64,000 bases of DNA from JAFDZW01 sp964404255 (GTDB lineage: Bacteria; Bacteroidota; Ignavibacteria; Palsa-1295). Positions 33,364 to 43,661 of this stretch are shown here, piece by piece; the first letter of the stretch is position 1, and the number at the start of each line of letters is the position of its first letter. The translations under genes were made by a program, and so were the position numbers. The notes beneath the pieces were generated by a model. That model did not search any database. It saw only the letters and a list, made by a program, of their open reading frames with translations, and was not told where the DNA came from. The stretch is from the NCBI GenBank assembly GCA_964404255.1, contig CAYOJJ010000010.1, forward strand, positions 1 to 64,000. The letters are read 5' to 3'.

Positions 33364-35618
33364 AACATCCCTAATCGTTTTCGTAAGAACCACTCAGTGC
33401 TGAACAACAAAATGGCAAGAGCAAGAATATACCACGAGGTACGAGCTTCCAGCTCGGAACGCTCTTCGATCTTTTTCGGAGCAAAGCTTGAAAGCGATTT
33501 AATATCCTGTATCATCGAAGCATTGGTTGCCGGAGTATAAAATTTCCCTCCGGTACGCGCCGATAACTGCCGAAGCAGATCGCTGCGCATTCTTGGTTCG
33601 GCAAATTCTATGGAATACGCACCGACATTAAAACGGCCGCCATCGCTGCCGAGCGTTTTACTATCGAGCGTTGCCGTACCGGTAAAGGTATAATCTCCTG
33701 CGGCAAGGCCTTGTGGTAATGTAGTACTGTAGCGACCATTACTACGCGGCTCGAGAGTGATCTGCAGTGGCGATTTTAATGCGCCGCCGGTGATTGTTGC
33801 TGAAACGATCGCCTGATCAAGTGGCTGAAAACTTTCATCATAGACCTGAGCAGTGAATTCTATACGCTCTCCGGCATCATAGAGCCGCTGGGTCGGTTCG
33901 ATCCGTACTCGTTTATTATCGTCGCGCGAAACGAGCCAGCGCGTAGCATTGCCCAGGAAAAGATCGAGTGCACTCATCGATAGTACGGAAGTATCCTTCG
34001 TTCTCGAAAGCGAGGCAAACGCCTGCTCGCGGCCGAAGGAAGTCAGTTTCCATTTCCATAGCCCGTAGCCGGTAAAAGCAATTTGGCGGGCCTTCCCCAC
34101 AGTACGCGATAATAATAACGGCTCGCCGATCTTTACTCCCTGCAACGTTGCTTCGGCAAGCACATGGCTTTCCGGTTTTGGAGCAAAATGCGTTTCTGTT
34201 TTTACCAACGGTGCAAGCGCTTCCCACTTCGGAGCCGCCGTTAATTCTTTATCGGCGCGAAGAATGGGGTTTGTAATATTATCGGTACTTACCGATGCCG
34301 ATACATTCAACTCATTAGTAGAATAGATGCCGCCGTTGATCGTAAAAGGAAGCGCGTCTTCGATCGTCTTTAATTTTGCGAGATCGAGACTACGTGAAGG
34401 CACAAAGAGCAGCGAATGGCCTTCGCTGCTTACCAGGCGTTTGACTAAAGCAACGCTCTCAGAAGAGCTCGAAGCAATAGGAAAGCCGACCAGAATCACC
34501 AGATCGGCACCGCGAACTTTATCGTACGTGGGCGCTCCTTCATAAAATTCTGCTCCCTGTTTCTGAATATAGGTAACAAGCTCGACCTCTTTTCTTGCGC
34601 TGAAGTGATCTTTGATAAAAGAAACATCCGAACTCGGTGCACCGGCAAACAGAACGATCTTGAAAGTATTTTTCAATACGGTGATATACTTTAGCTGTAG
34701 ATCGTTGCTCGTCGTAGCCTGGGCACCTTCGACGTTCGTGATCTTTGCCGTGATCTTTACAACTCCTGCCTCTTTCGGCTGATAGGAATAGCTAAGCGGA
34801 ATATCATAATTGCCGGAATGTACTGTCAGTTGTTCTTCTCCCAACTTTTCATTTTCAGCATAGAGGCTCACAGTAATATGTTCGCCATCGGTCATACCGA
34901 CACTGTGAATAGTCAGATCGATTGGCTGTGGGACACCCACGGTTGCAAGCTCATTTGTAAATAAACTGCCGATCGATACATCGCGGCGTTCGCTCGAATC
35001 ACCAAGACCAACACTATAGATCGGCACTCCAAGTTGTTCGGCTGCATATAACGGATTGGCGCCTGCTGTATAGGCGCCATCACTATAGAGTACTACGGCA
35101 CCGATGTTGCGAGTCTTTTGCAATTCCTGAAGCGAGTGGATGGCACCAGATAGATCGGTTACTGCCCCATCTCCTTTTACAATTGCCATACTTCGAGCGA
35201 GCGAGCTATCGAGTGGTTGCGCTGTTTCCGAAAACAGAGTAACCGTGGCGGAATTTTGCTTTTGCTGAAGATCGGCAGGAAAGATCTCGGAAATATTTTT
35301 TTTCATCGCCGTTAATCGATTCACCGAAGTATCGGTTGCCGATTGCGGCAAGAGCATCGAACGCGAATTATCGAGCAATACGGCGATGGTCGGTAATTGC
35401 TCTTGTGTTTTTATAAGTGTGAGGATCGGTTGGAAAATGACAAAGAACACCAGCGTTAATCCGATGGCGCGAAGAGCGATGAGCAGCCGGCGGCGCCCCG
35501 CTGTTGTCCTTGGTACGGTGCGTTGGTATGTCCAGATAGATAACGCTAACGCAGCGATCAGTGCGATCGCACAGACCCACCATACACCGGATGCTAACTG
35601 TAGAGAAAAGGAATTCAA
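33360..35618 (-). CDS. Large VWA-domain inner-membrane protein
   Basis: 752 residues. Two N-terminal membrane helices (about 10-30 and 45-65) flank a short Arg-rich loop. A von Willebrand A domain follows with the MIDAS motif LLDNSRSML near residue 82 and VVLYSDGAYTAGANPLYAAE near 175. The middle has Ig-like beta regions and a glutamine-amidotransferase-like alpha/beta stretch (DLVILVGFPIASS near 370). A single C-terminal helix (SWYILALAILLFSTEWFLRK) anchors the end. Such BatA-like proteins in Bacteroidota are linked to envelope stress, but the precise role is unknown. It sits between the RNA methyltransferase (14 bp) and the barrel gene (ATGA overlap). Confidence 0.88.
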   Translation of the reverse strand: MNSFSLQLASGVWWVCAIALIAALALSIWTYQRTVPRTTAGRRRLLIALRAIGLTLVFFVIFQPILTLIKTQEQLPTIAVLLDNSRSMLLPQSATDTSVNRLTAMKKNISEIFPADLQQKQNSATVTLFSETAQPLDSSLARSMAIVKGDGAVTDLSGAIHSLQELQKTRNIGAVVLYSDGAYTAGANPLYAAEQLGVPIYSVGLGDSSERRDVSIGSLFTNELATVGVPQPIDLTIHSVGMTDGEHITVSLYAENEKLGEEQLTVHSGNYDIPLSYSYQPKEAGVVKITAKITNVEGAQATTSNDLQLKYITVLKNTFKIVLFAGAPSSDVSFIKDHFSARKEVELVTYIQKQGAEFYEGAPTYDKVRGADLVILVGFPIASSSSESVALVKRLVSSEGHSLLFVPSRSLDLAKLKTIEDALPFTINGGIYSTNELNVSASVSTDNITNPILRADKELTAAPKWEALAPLVKTETHFAPKPESHVLAEATLQGVKIGEPLLLSRTVGKARQIAFTGYGLWKWKLTSFGREQAFASLSRTKDTSVLSMSALDLFLGNATRWLVSRDDNKRVRIEPTQRLYDAGERIEFTAQVYDESFQPLDQAIVSATITGGALKSPLQITLEPRSNGRYSTTLPQGLAAGDYTFTGTATLDSKTLGSDGGRFNVGAYSIEFAEPRMRSDLLRQLSARTGGKFYTPATNASMIQDIKSLSSFAPKKIEERSELEARTSWYILALAILLFSTEWFLRKRLGML

Positions 35619-35632
35619 GAGTTATTGACCGA

Positions 35633-36238
35633 TCATTTTTTCATCCAATCGATGCTCGTTGAACGCATCACTTCCGGGCTAAGTTGCGGCGAGTCGTACA
35701 TGCCTTTCGCCAGCCGCTGGCGCATTGCTTCGAAAAGACAAATGGCCGAAGCAACAGAAACATTTACGCTCTCGACCATTCCCATCATCGGGATATAGAG
35801 CAAGCCATCGGCCTTCGATGCCGCTTCATCCGAAATTCCGCGATGTTCGTTACCCATTACGAGCGCCGTTGGTTTTGCCAGATCATAAGAATATACACTT
35901 GCCGCTTTGGGCTCGATCTTCGTTGCAAGGATCTGATATCCTTCGGTATGAAGATCATCGAAACAATTCCTGAGAGAGCGATAGCGCTTGAATTGCAGCC
36001 ACTTTAGTGCGCCTGAAGCGCTCGTCTTCCCGATCGAAGGCGGCTGTTCGATGGTATAGACCATCATCACCCGCAGCACACCTACGGCATCGCAGGAGCG
36101 GAGAATCGCCCCGATATTATGGGGGTCATGCACATTCTCAAGCACCACTACCAGCCCGGGCTGACGCCTCGATAGCGTCTGCTCTATACGGGATGTTCTG
36201 GTTTTGCTGCGCGACCAGCTGAGTTCGGTTTCAATCAT
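35633..36238 (-). CDS. TrmH/SpoU-family RNA 2'-O-methyltransferase
   Basis: 201 residues from the ATG at 36238 (MIETELSW...); a longer frame to 36256 starts in a less typical region. The SPOUT knot motifs are present: motif 1 VLENVHDPHNIGAILRSCDA, motif 2 ALVMGNEHRGISDEA and motif 3 IPMMGMVESVNVSVASAICL. The motif 1 arginine and motif 3 residues bind S-adenosylmethionine and catalyse ribose methylation. Size and spacing fit TrmH, which makes Gm18 in tRNA, but the target cannot be proven. It leads a three-gene run with the VWA protein and the barrel protein. Confidence 0.92.
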   Translation of the reverse strand: MIETELSWSRSKTRTSRIEQTLSRRQPGLVVVLENVHDPHNIGAILRSCDAVGVLRVMMVYTIEQPPSIGKTSASGALKWLQFKRYRSLRNCFDDLHTEGYQILATKIEPKAASVYSYDLAKPTALVMGNEHRGISDEAASKADGLLYIPMMGMVESVNVSVASAICLFEAMRQRLAKGMYDSPQLSPEVMRSTSIDWMKK

Positions 36239-36441
36239 TATGCTCACAACGTGCAAACCTCTCGGTAGGGTTGCTTTGTATAGTAAGATAATGAGTGAAT
36301 ATACTTTGCCCCTTTACTGATACTAACCCCAGGCCCCGGGGTTTCGCAAGTTAATAAAAAATCATTGATTTAGCCGCAGTATTATAAAACATATTGACAC
36401 CGTTTTACTGTTATTCATTATAGGAGAGAAGTATCCGATAA

Positions 36442-39400
36442 GTGGCTGAAGACCAGCACATATCCCATTCCGAGGCGGCTGTACCGCAGCCTGCAGCGAC
36501 CGTACCTAAAAAGCAAAAACGCTTTTGGAAGTATGTGCGCCGCACGCTGCTTGTCTTCCTATTGCTAATTATGATGCTGATCGCCAGCACGCAATCCGGC
36601 ATGTTCCGCGATTTCCTCCGCACAAAAATTTCTTCGCTCGTTGCTGATGCTACAAATGCCGAACTGACGATCGGAGATATTGGCGGTAATTTTATTACCG
36701 GCACTTCGCTCTCGAATGTTTCGCTGCGATTAAAGAATGATACCACGGTCATTGCCCGTATCCCCAGAGTATCGGTACAATATTCATTGTGGTCGCTGAT
36801 CTTTTCAAAAGATATTGCCATCACGGCTGTCACCTTAGATTCTCCTTCGGTGACGATCGTAAAACGATCGGGCGATTCTCTTTGGAACATTGCTAAACTA
36901 TTTAAGCCTTCTGTTTCTACCGAACCTTCGACGCCCTTCACCCAAACGATTTTGCTCGATCGCTTGGATATTTCCGAAGGATACTTCCGCGTTATCGATG
37001 AAAACGATACTGCTGCTTCTGCTGCCGAACTGCCCTATGATAATCCACTGCATAAAAAATATGTACGCATGGGCAGACTCGATATCGAACACTTTATGCT
37101 TCGAATGGGCGGCAGTACCCATGGAGCCGACCGTCAGTATGCAGCTATCGAGCACCTAAGTTTTCAGGAAACGAATGCACCATTCAACATCTATCATTTA
37201 AGTCTTACTGCTTACCGGGATCATGCCTCGGTAACAGTGAAAGATCTTAAGCTGCTTACTGATGGATCGGACGTTTCTCTTAATGCCGCTCTCGACCCGC
37301 TCGTTATGCTCGATGGAAAGCCATACGATTCGCTATATAACGCGAATACGAAAGTCTCGTTACGATCGAGTACGGTTTCTCAGCTCGAACTTGCGCAGTT
37401 CATCCCCAATATCTCTTTCCTCTCCGGCTCGCCGACGATCGATCTTGAAGCGGACGGCCCTTATGGTGTACTTAAGATTCGGAGGGGAAAATTAGATCTT
37501 GGTAAAGAAGGCAGCTTAGCATTCTCGGGCACCGTGAAGAATTTGAATCAACCCTGGAAATTATTTTTCGATGTCGATCTCACCGGTAAGCAGCTTTCGA
37601 ATCGTACCGTGCAAACTTACTTACCCGGGCTCGGCTTGCCCGATCTTTCGAACTATGGTACGCTCGATATTCAGCGGCTTTCTTATATCGGTACGCCGCT
37701 TACCTTCTCTTCCGATTTCGACCTTCGCACTACCAATGGAAATCTTAACGGCAAAGGCAAGCTCGATCTGACCAAGAAGCTTCCTGCCTATGAGGCCATC
37801 GTTGAATCACAAAATTTGGACCTTGCCCCGATACTCAACGATTCTTCCTTTAGGAGTTTACTCAATCTCAGGATCACCGCCAAAGGCAGCGGCTTTAATG
37901 TCAAGACGATGGCTACGACGGTGAAAGCAGAATCGATCGCTCCATCACATTTTTATACACTCGATATTAATACGCTCAGCTTTTCTGCCGATCTTAATAA
38001 TGGCGTTGCCGGAATAGACAATACTCATATCGCTTTTGCCGATGGTTCTTCTGTCTCTTCCGATTATGCCCGCTACGATCTTGCCGATCCGACTCATCCC
38101 TATGAGTGCGATGTTACTACGAGTGATGTAAAGATCCATAAGTTCATTTCTGCTTTTCCCCCCTCTTCTACTGCAACAGCTAATGCTACATTGGCGGGGC
38201 GGCTCTCTTCGATGGCAACGATCGTCGGCAGTATTCATACTGTCGTCAATGGATTACCCTATCGGGGTGATACTCTGCCGCCGATCCATCTAAATGCGAC
38301 ACTGCAAATGGACGATTCGAGCCACGGGCGATCCGATGTTATTTCAAGCGACATTGCCGATATTTCTGTCAAAGGTAAATATGATGTAGAAACACTCGGT
38401 TATGCATTGAACGACCGGTTGAATGCCCTGGCACATTCCTTCGATAAATTATCGCTGGATTCCGATGCCGTTATCACTATCGATACTTCCATACATCATA
38501 GCAGCGAATGTACCGATACTCTTCGGTGTACTATCTCGACAGATCTGAAAGACCTGCGGCCGCTTGAATATTTTATTCACCCGGTCTTCTTACTCGCTAA
38601 AGGAAAACTTAACGGTACCATCCAGGGCTGCCCGAACGATACCATGTCCGTCCGTGTGGAAGGAAAGCTCAATCACTTATTTATTTCATCGAATACCGCC
38701 TTTGGAGATTCGACCGTCATTCCCACCGTCATCGGGAAAGAGCTCGATCTTCGTATCGGACTTAGAAGATTGACCGATGATCCCAATACCGTTCTTTCTC
38801 AGGCGCGCGGCTGGGTTCGGGTTTCATCGGATTCGTCATTGTATGTTTCCGGGGTCAATATTTCTCAGCCTTCGGCCGCCATTCGTCTTGATCGTGATAG
38901 CATCCGGTACTCCTTTTCGGGAAGTGTAGAAGATAAAACCGATTTTAAATTAAAAGGCAATGCTTCGGTACGCGGCTCCACGAAATCGTTTGCTCTTGAT
39001 TCCGTCCTCCTTACTTTTTCGGACGGGTTTCAGTGGTTTAATGAAGGCCTTACTCATGTAAAGATCTCTAATACCGGCCTCATACGGCTCGACACATTAA
39101 CGCTCATTAAACCCGAGCCGAGTTTCGATCCCGGCAACCGGTTTGCCCAACGGTTATCTCTTGGATTGGAGATGCTTGGCGATAGCATTCATTATGCCTA
39201 CCTACATACTTCGATGCTGCGAGTAGCCGATCTGCCGAAGTTCTTTTCTGCCTGGACAGATGTCTCTGCTCTTTCGAATATGACGGGGCGATTGCCGCGC
39301 TTCAATATCGATGCCAAGGGTACATTCGCTCATCCGCAGGCAACAGCCGATCTGCTGATCAAGAATATCACCTACAATACCGTTACCATTGATAGCGGCA

Positions 39401-41268
39401 GCGCCCAGCTATCGTATAAAGATGCTACTCTTCGAGGCAAAGCATTACTGCATGTTGACAGCGAAGCCTACAGTATTGAAAATCTGGCGCACGGACGTGA
39501 GCAGGTAATACCTATAAAAGCAAATGCTTTTACTGTAGATATCGATAGTGTACCATTCCTTTTTAGTCTTGCTAAATACCCGGGGTGGCAGCGAGACAGT
39601 GCCTTGGTATATAAACGACCGCTCGATGTTCGTCTTCAAACAAAGGATTTTCCCGTCGATATGTTTTCTTCTTTTGTCCCTGTTATTTCCAATTTACATG
39701 GGCTGAGTGATATCGGCTTATTCCTGCATGGTACTCGCGATAGCATCATTTATGGCGGGCAAGCCATTATTTCCAAGGGCTCATTCGGTATCCCCTATAC
39801 AAATCTCGGCTATCAGTTCAGCGGGCCGATCAAATTAGCTAATTCCGAATTGCGATTTGATAATGTTACGATTACTAATTTCCCGAACGATGACCCGGAA
39901 GGCAGAGGACAGGTAAACGGGTCGTTCCACTTCAAAGGGTTTGGGGTCGATCATTTCGATCTTTCGTTGCGTACTCCTCATCTACTGGTACTCAGTGACG
40001 CATCGAAGCAAACCATGAAGACCATTTATGGCCCGTTGGTGATCCAAAGCGGCAATGAGCCGTTGCGGTTTCACGGGACCTTCGATGAGCCGCATCTCGA
40101 TGGTATACTGACAATTCCACAGGCATACCTTACACTGCCGCAGACCGTTACTTCCGCCGTCCAGGTGCAAAACGACGGTATAACGTATGTTGTCATTTCT
40201 CAAAAGGTCGAACAACCTCTGGATTCGCTTTCATCGCCGGATACTACTGCTGCGCCGAATACCTACGATCCGGAACAGGAAGCATTTGAAAGTGAAAGTT
40301 ACGATGTAAAGACGCCGGCTATACCACAAACCGGGGACGAAGAATCGGAAACCACCGCAGAAGAAGCCACACCATCGAATGAGATACCGTTCATGGATCG
40401 GATGTTGTATTACTTGAAGATCACTATTCCGGGCGATTTCTGGCTCAATATCAATTTCAATCGTGCCTATGGCCTTACCGGAGAGCAATTAAAGGCCGAA
40501 CTGCAGACATTGGATACCTTAAAATTCTCTCGTTTTACAGCTGGAGCTTCTTATAATTTTAATGGCACACTAAGCCTTACCGACCGCTCAAGTTACAAAT
40601 TTATCCGTGAGTTCAGCCCGGTAACCGGAAAGATCTCGTTCGACCGGGAGCTCGATAATCCTTCGCTCGATCTTGTTGCCGAATATACCGGCACTCACCT
40701 GCTGCCCGATGACAAAGAAGAAGAACTACGGGTACGATTACTTATTAAAGGCGATCGATATAACCCTCAGCTTACCTTCGAACTCTATCGAAAGAGCAGT
40801 ACACTGCAATTCGAAAAAGATATCCGTCCACAAGACCAGATACAAAATGATGTTCTCTATTATTTGGCGACTGGTTCGCTGCCAACGGATGCTTCGACTA
40901 ATGCCGGCGGGAATTTCTCGCGTGCAGCGAGCTCCTCACTCGTGAGCTCGGTAGCAAATAATCTTATTGGCTCCACCTCCTTAAAGGATTATATCCGCTC
41001 GGTTGGTTTTGAATATGGCGAGACCGGCACCAGATTTAAAGCGAATTTGAATTATAAGAGCCTCTCATTGCGCTATAGCGGCCAATACAATAATAATGCT
41101 TCGACGACAAATCTCGTCTCGATACGAACACCGCTATCTTCTATTATCAAAACCGATTGGGCAAAATCCTTCCTGCTTGAAGGTGAATATTATAATGATA
41201 ATAATGCCTCCGGGTTACTGATCCGCCAATCGCCGGTAACCGGAAAGATCCTTTTCCAGATAGAATGA
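36442..41268 (+). CDS. tamB: TamB-like translocation and assembly module / AsmA-like protein
   Basis: 1608 residues from a GTG start. A single N-terminal membrane helix (about 34-53) is followed by an AsmA-like opening (SSLVADATNAELTIGDIGGN) and a very long repetitive beta-rich region that in this family forms a hydrophobic groove across the periplasm. The C-terminal DUF490 domain is about residues 1250-1608, with LNINFNRAYGLTGEQLKAEL, SPVTGKISFDRELDNPSLDL and DIRPQDQIQNDVLYYLATG. An acidic, disordered insert lies at about 1257-1315. TamB-type proteins are implicated in moving phospholipid between membranes and in outer-membrane protein biogenesis. A tamA/bamA partner is not next to it. It is flanked upstream by a 185-bp gap. 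Confidence 0.93.
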   Translation: MAEDQHISHSEAAVPQPAATVPKKQKRFWKYVRRTLLVFLLLIMMLIASTQSGMFRDFLRTKISSLVADATNAELTIGDIGGNFITGTSLSNVSLRLKNDTTVIARIPRVSVQYSLWSLIFSKDIAITAVTLDSPSVTIVKRSGDSLWNIAKLFKPSVSTEPSTPFTQTILLDRLDISEGYFRVIDENDTAASAAELPYDNPLHKKYVRMGRLDIEHFMLRMGGSTHGADRQYAAIEHLSFQETNAPFNIYHLSLTAYRDHASVTVKDLKLLTDGSDVSLNAALDPLVMLDGKPYDSLYNANTKVSLRSSTVSQLELAQFIPNISFLSGSPTIDLEADGPYGVLKIRRGKLDLGKEGSLAFSGTVKNLNQPWKLFFDVDLTGKQLSNRTVQTYLPGLGLPDLSNYGTLDIQRLSYIGTPLTFSSDFDLRTTNGNLNGKGKLDLTKKLPAYEAIVESQNLDLAPILNDSSFRSLLNLRITAKGSGFNVKTMATTVKAESIAPSHFYTLDINTLSFSADLNNGVAGIDNTHIAFADGSSVSSDYARYDLADPTHPYECDVTTSDVKIHKFISAFPPSSTATANATLAGRLSSMATIVGSIHTVVNGLPYRGDTLPPIHLNATLQMDDSSHGRSDVISSDIADISVKGKYDVETLGYALNDRLNALAHSFDKLSLDSDAVITIDTSIHHSSECTDTLRCTISTDLKDLRPLEYFIHPVFLLAKGKLNGTIQGCPNDTMSVRVEGKLNHLFISSNTAFGDSTVIPTVIGKELDLRIGLRRLTDDPNTVLSQARGWVRVSSDSSLYVSGVNISQPSAAIRLDRDSIRYSFSGSVEDKTDFKLKGNASVRGSTKSFALDSVLLTFSDGFQWFNEGLTHVKISNTGLIRLDTLTLIKPEPSFDPGNRFAQRLSLGLEMLGDSIHYAYLHTSMLRVADLPKFFSAWTDVSALSNMTGRLPRFNIDAKGTFAHPQATADLLIKNITYNTVTIDSGSAQLSYKDATLRGKALLHVDSEAYSIENLAHGREQVIPIKANAFTVDIDSVPFLFSLAKYPGWQRDSALVYKRPLDVRLQTKDFPVDMFSSFVPVISNLHGLSDIGLFLHGTRDSIIYGGQAIISKGSFGIPYTNLGYQFSGPIKLANSELRFDNVTITNFPNDDPEGRGQVNGSFHFKGFGVDHFDLSLRTPHLLVLSDASKQTMKTIYGPLVIQSGNEPLRFHGTFDEPHLDGILTIPQAYLTLPQTVTSAVQVQNDGITYVVISQKVEQPLDSLSSPDTTAAPNTYDPEQEAFESESYDVKTPAIPQTGDEESETTAEEATPSNEIPFMDRMLYYLKITIPGDFWLNINFNRAYGLTGEQLKAELQTLDTLKFSRFTAGASYNFNGTLSLTDRSSYKFIREFSPVTGKISFDRELDNPSLDLVAEYTGTHLLPDDKEEELRVRLLIKGDRYNPQLTFELYRKSSTLQFEKDIRPQDQIQNDVLYYLATGSLPTDASTNAGGNFSRAASSSLVSSVANNLIGSTSLKDYIRSVGFEYGETGTRFKANLNYKSLSLRYSGQYNNNASTTNLVSIRTPLSSIIKTDWAKSFLLEGEYYNDNNASGLLIRQSPVTGKILFQIE

Positions 41269-41323
41269 GGTTCTTCTAATTATCCGGCCGGAACCAAATA
41301 ATTCTCAAATTACTATTGATAGT

Positions 41324-42028
41324 ATGAAACAGGTATTAATTGTCGAAGACGAACCCAAGGTTGCAAAGTTTATCCAGCGCGGTCTTGCAGCAGAAGGATT
41401 CCAGGGCGATATTGCTCCGAACGGCCCCGAAGCGCTGCGAATGGCATCCGAACATACCTATGATGTAATTACCGTCGATCTTATGCTTCCCGGTGTCGAT
41501 GGATATTCGGTGATCGAGAATCTCCGGAAGAAAAATACTTCTTCGGGCATTCTTATTCTTTCCGCCAAAGATACCTTAGAAGATAAACTTCATGGCTTTA
41601 AGGTCGGCTCCGACGATTACCTGCCGAAGCCTTTTGCCTTTGAAGAGTTACTGGCCCGTATCAATGCTCTTATTCGGCGCCAGGAAAGTGTTCTGACACC
41701 GGCGACACAACTATCCTTTGAAGATCTTTCCATCGATCTTACCTCGCGTCAGGTTCGCCGCGGCAAACGAGTTATCGAGCTTACTAATACCGAGTTTCGC
41801 CTGCTGGAATATCTGATGAGAAATGTGAACACTCCATGCTCGCGCGCAAAGATCGCCGCGAATGTGTGGAACGAGCATTTCGACCGGGAGACCAACATCG
41901 TCGATGTCTATATGATGTATCTGCGCAAAAAGGTAGATGCATATAATGAACCGCCCTATATTCATACTGTTCGAGGCATAGGTTACGTATTAAAATCCTC
42001 GGATCCGAAACGCAGCGTTGCGGCATAA
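41324..42028 (+). CDS. OmpR/PhoB-family response regulator
   Basis: 234 residues. The receiver domain (1-120) has the acidic pocket VEDE, the phospho-acceptor D52 in TVDLMLPGVDG, and the conserved lysine in LPKPFAFEELLARI. The C-terminal winged helix (about 130-228) carries LTNTEFRLLEYLMRN and TNIVDVYMMYLRKKVD, ending HTVRGIGYVLK. It is a DNA-binding output factor. It overlaps the histidine kinase gene by 11 bp, so the two form a two-component system. The signal is unknown. Confidence 0.96.
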   Translation: MKQVLIVEDEPKVAKFIQRGLAAEGFQGDIAPNGPEALRMASEHTYDVITVDLMLPGVDGYSVIENLRKKNTSSGILILSAKDTLEDKLHGFKVGSDDYLPKPFAFEELLARINALIRRQESVLTPATQLSFEDLSIDLTSRQVRRGKRVIELTNTEFRLLEYLMRNVNTPCSRAKIAANVWNEHFDRETNIVDVYMMYLRKKVDAYNEPPYIHTVRGIGYVLKSSDPKRSVAA

Positions 42029-43424
42029 TCTTGTTTCCCAAAAACCGATCCGTTTTCGGATACGTACTGCCCTCTTTATCGCCGGGGCCTTTTCGATATT
42101 ACTGACCTTCTATTTTTCGGCCAGCTATTTATCGATCAAAAAAACGCTTTCTACAAAAAGCGACGATGAGGTCTATGAACAGCTCGATAGTATCCTCTCC
42201 CAATTACGCTCTTCTTCCGGCGAGCATGATTTTCAACGTATCGCTTCCGAACATAATACTACCGGTGAAGCATCGCTCGCGCTAAAGCTTGTTCGCACTA
42301 CTCCGCGCCTGCAATTAATAGCTTCGCAAGGTCCTTCGAAACTGCGCACGCTACTCGATTCGCATACCTTTGTATTCAATCAATTGCCCCAGGATGTTCA
42401 TTCGGGAATAACGACTATTAGAGTATTTGCCCGTTCGAATTCGAGCTTCCTGCTTTATGGCGCAATTAATACGATCGCTGCGCAGGAAGTATTCGATGCC
42501 ATGCTCAGCACCTATCTTATCTTGCTTGTTACCGGCATAGCACTTTCATTTGTGCTTGGTATGCTAACAGCCGATCTGGCGCTCAAGCCATTGAATGTAT
42601 TGCTCGCTTCGGCAAAAGCTATTCAACGAAACGATCCCGAGCATACGATGCTGCTGCCGACCACTACCCGTACGCAAGAGATTAATCAGCTTGCCATGGT
42701 GATTAATGATATTCTCATTGAACGGGATAGAAACATTGCCGCTTTAAAGAATTTTACCGCCGATGCTGCCCATGAATTACGCACACCGCTTACGATCTTA
42801 AAAGGAGAATTGGAAGTCGATCTGCGGACCAAATCTCTTTCGGCCGATGAGCGGGAAACGCTTGAGAGCAATCTCGAAGAGGTTCACCGGCTGATCCGGA
42901 TCGTTGAAGATCTGCTTACCCTTGCCCGTATCGAGCAATCGAACGAAGAGCCTTCGATCATAAGCGAAGCAAGCTGGCCGCTCGGAGCACTGCTTGATGA
43001 ATTAGTCGATCGGCTTGAGCCGATGATCGCTGCAAAGCAGCTTCGGGTGAAAAAGCAGTATTCTGTGGTGCCTGATATCCGGTTTTTACGTAATGACTGC
43101 GAACGGATATTTTATAATATCTTATTGAATGCCGTTCAATATAATACTACTGGCGGTTCGATCACGATCGAGGTTGCCTCTTCGGCTACAGCTATAATTG
43201 TTTCGATAACCGATAACGGCAAGGGCATGACTGCGGATCAGATCAGCCATATCTTCGATCGGTTTTGGCGCGCCGATCGCTCCCGCTCCCGCGCTCAGGG
43301 CGGTACCGGGCTTGGCCTGACGATCGCAAAGACCTTCGCCGATAAGCTTGGTTTTACCATAACCTGCCACAGTACTCCTTCGGTAGGCACGACGATGATC
43401 GTGAGTATTCCGACGGCAAAATAG
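42018..43424 (+). CDS. Sensor histidine kinase with HAMP domain
   Basis: 468 residues from a TTG start overlapping the regulator. Two membrane helices (about 17-38 and 163-184) bracket a periplasmic sensor of about 120 residues. A HAMP linker follows (about 185-240), then the dimerisation domain with H252 in FTADAAHELRTPLTILKGE. The kinase domain has the N box ILLNAVQYNTTGG, the G1 box DNGKGM, the F box FDRFWRADRSR and the G2 box GTGLGLTIAK. It should phosphorylate the adjacent response regulator. Confidence 0.95.
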   Translation: MRHNLVSQKPIRFRIRTALFIAGAFSILLTFYFSASYLSIKKTLSTKSDDEVYEQLDSILSQLRSSSGEHDFQRIASEHNTTGEASLALKLVRTTPRLQLIASQGPSKLRTLLDSHTFVFNQLPQDVHSGITTIRVFARSNSSFLLYGAINTIAAQEVFDAMLSTYLILLVTGIALSFVLGMLTADLALKPLNVLLASAKAIQRNDPEHTMLLPTTTRTQEINQLAMVINDILIERDRNIAALKNFTADAAHELRTPLTILKGELEVDLRTKSLSADERETLESNLEEVHRLIRIVEDLLTLARIEQSNEEPSIISEASWPLGALLDELVDRLEPMIAAKQLRVKKQYSVVPDIRFLRNDCERIFYNILLNAVQYNTTGGSITIEVASSATAIIVSITDNGKGMTADQISHIFDRFWRADRSRSRAQGGTGLGLTIAKTFADKLGFTITCHSTPSVGTTMIVSIPTAK

Positions 43425-43486
43425 TAGCAGGGAAAGAGGGTTTACAAACCAAGGAACTAAGGACGCCGGAAATGTTTTTTCGTGTC

Positions 43487-43559
43487 GCTTCCTTAGCTCA
43501 GTTGGTAGAGCAACTGACTCTTAATCAGTGGGTCGGCGGTTCGAGCCCGCCAGGAAGCA
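43487..43559 (+). tRNA. tRNA-Lys (CTT)
   Basis: A 73-nt cloverleaf: acceptor GCTTCCT/AGGAAGC, D-arm with AGCTCAGTTGGTAGAGC, anticodon loop CTCTTAA between ACTGA and TCAGT, giving anticodon CTT. The T-arm is GGCGGTTCGAGCCCGCC and the discriminator is A. The 3' CCA is not encoded. A palindromic terminator follows at 43566-43587. Confidence 0.97.
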
Positions 43560-43565
43560 CAATCA

Positions 43566-43595
43566 AATAGCCCGGTACCGGGCTATTCTTGTTTT
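43566..43595 (+). terminator. Palindromic terminator after tRNA-Lys
   Basis: A perfect 22-bp palindrome (43566-43587, core CCCGGTACCGGG) is followed by CTTGTTTT. It starts 7 bp after the tRNA. Confidence 0.88.
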
Positions 43596-43661
43596 AAACC
43601 GATTCTCCTATCATTTCAAGGGAGATATTTTTTTGCTCAATAGCATTGGCGAGAAGCATTA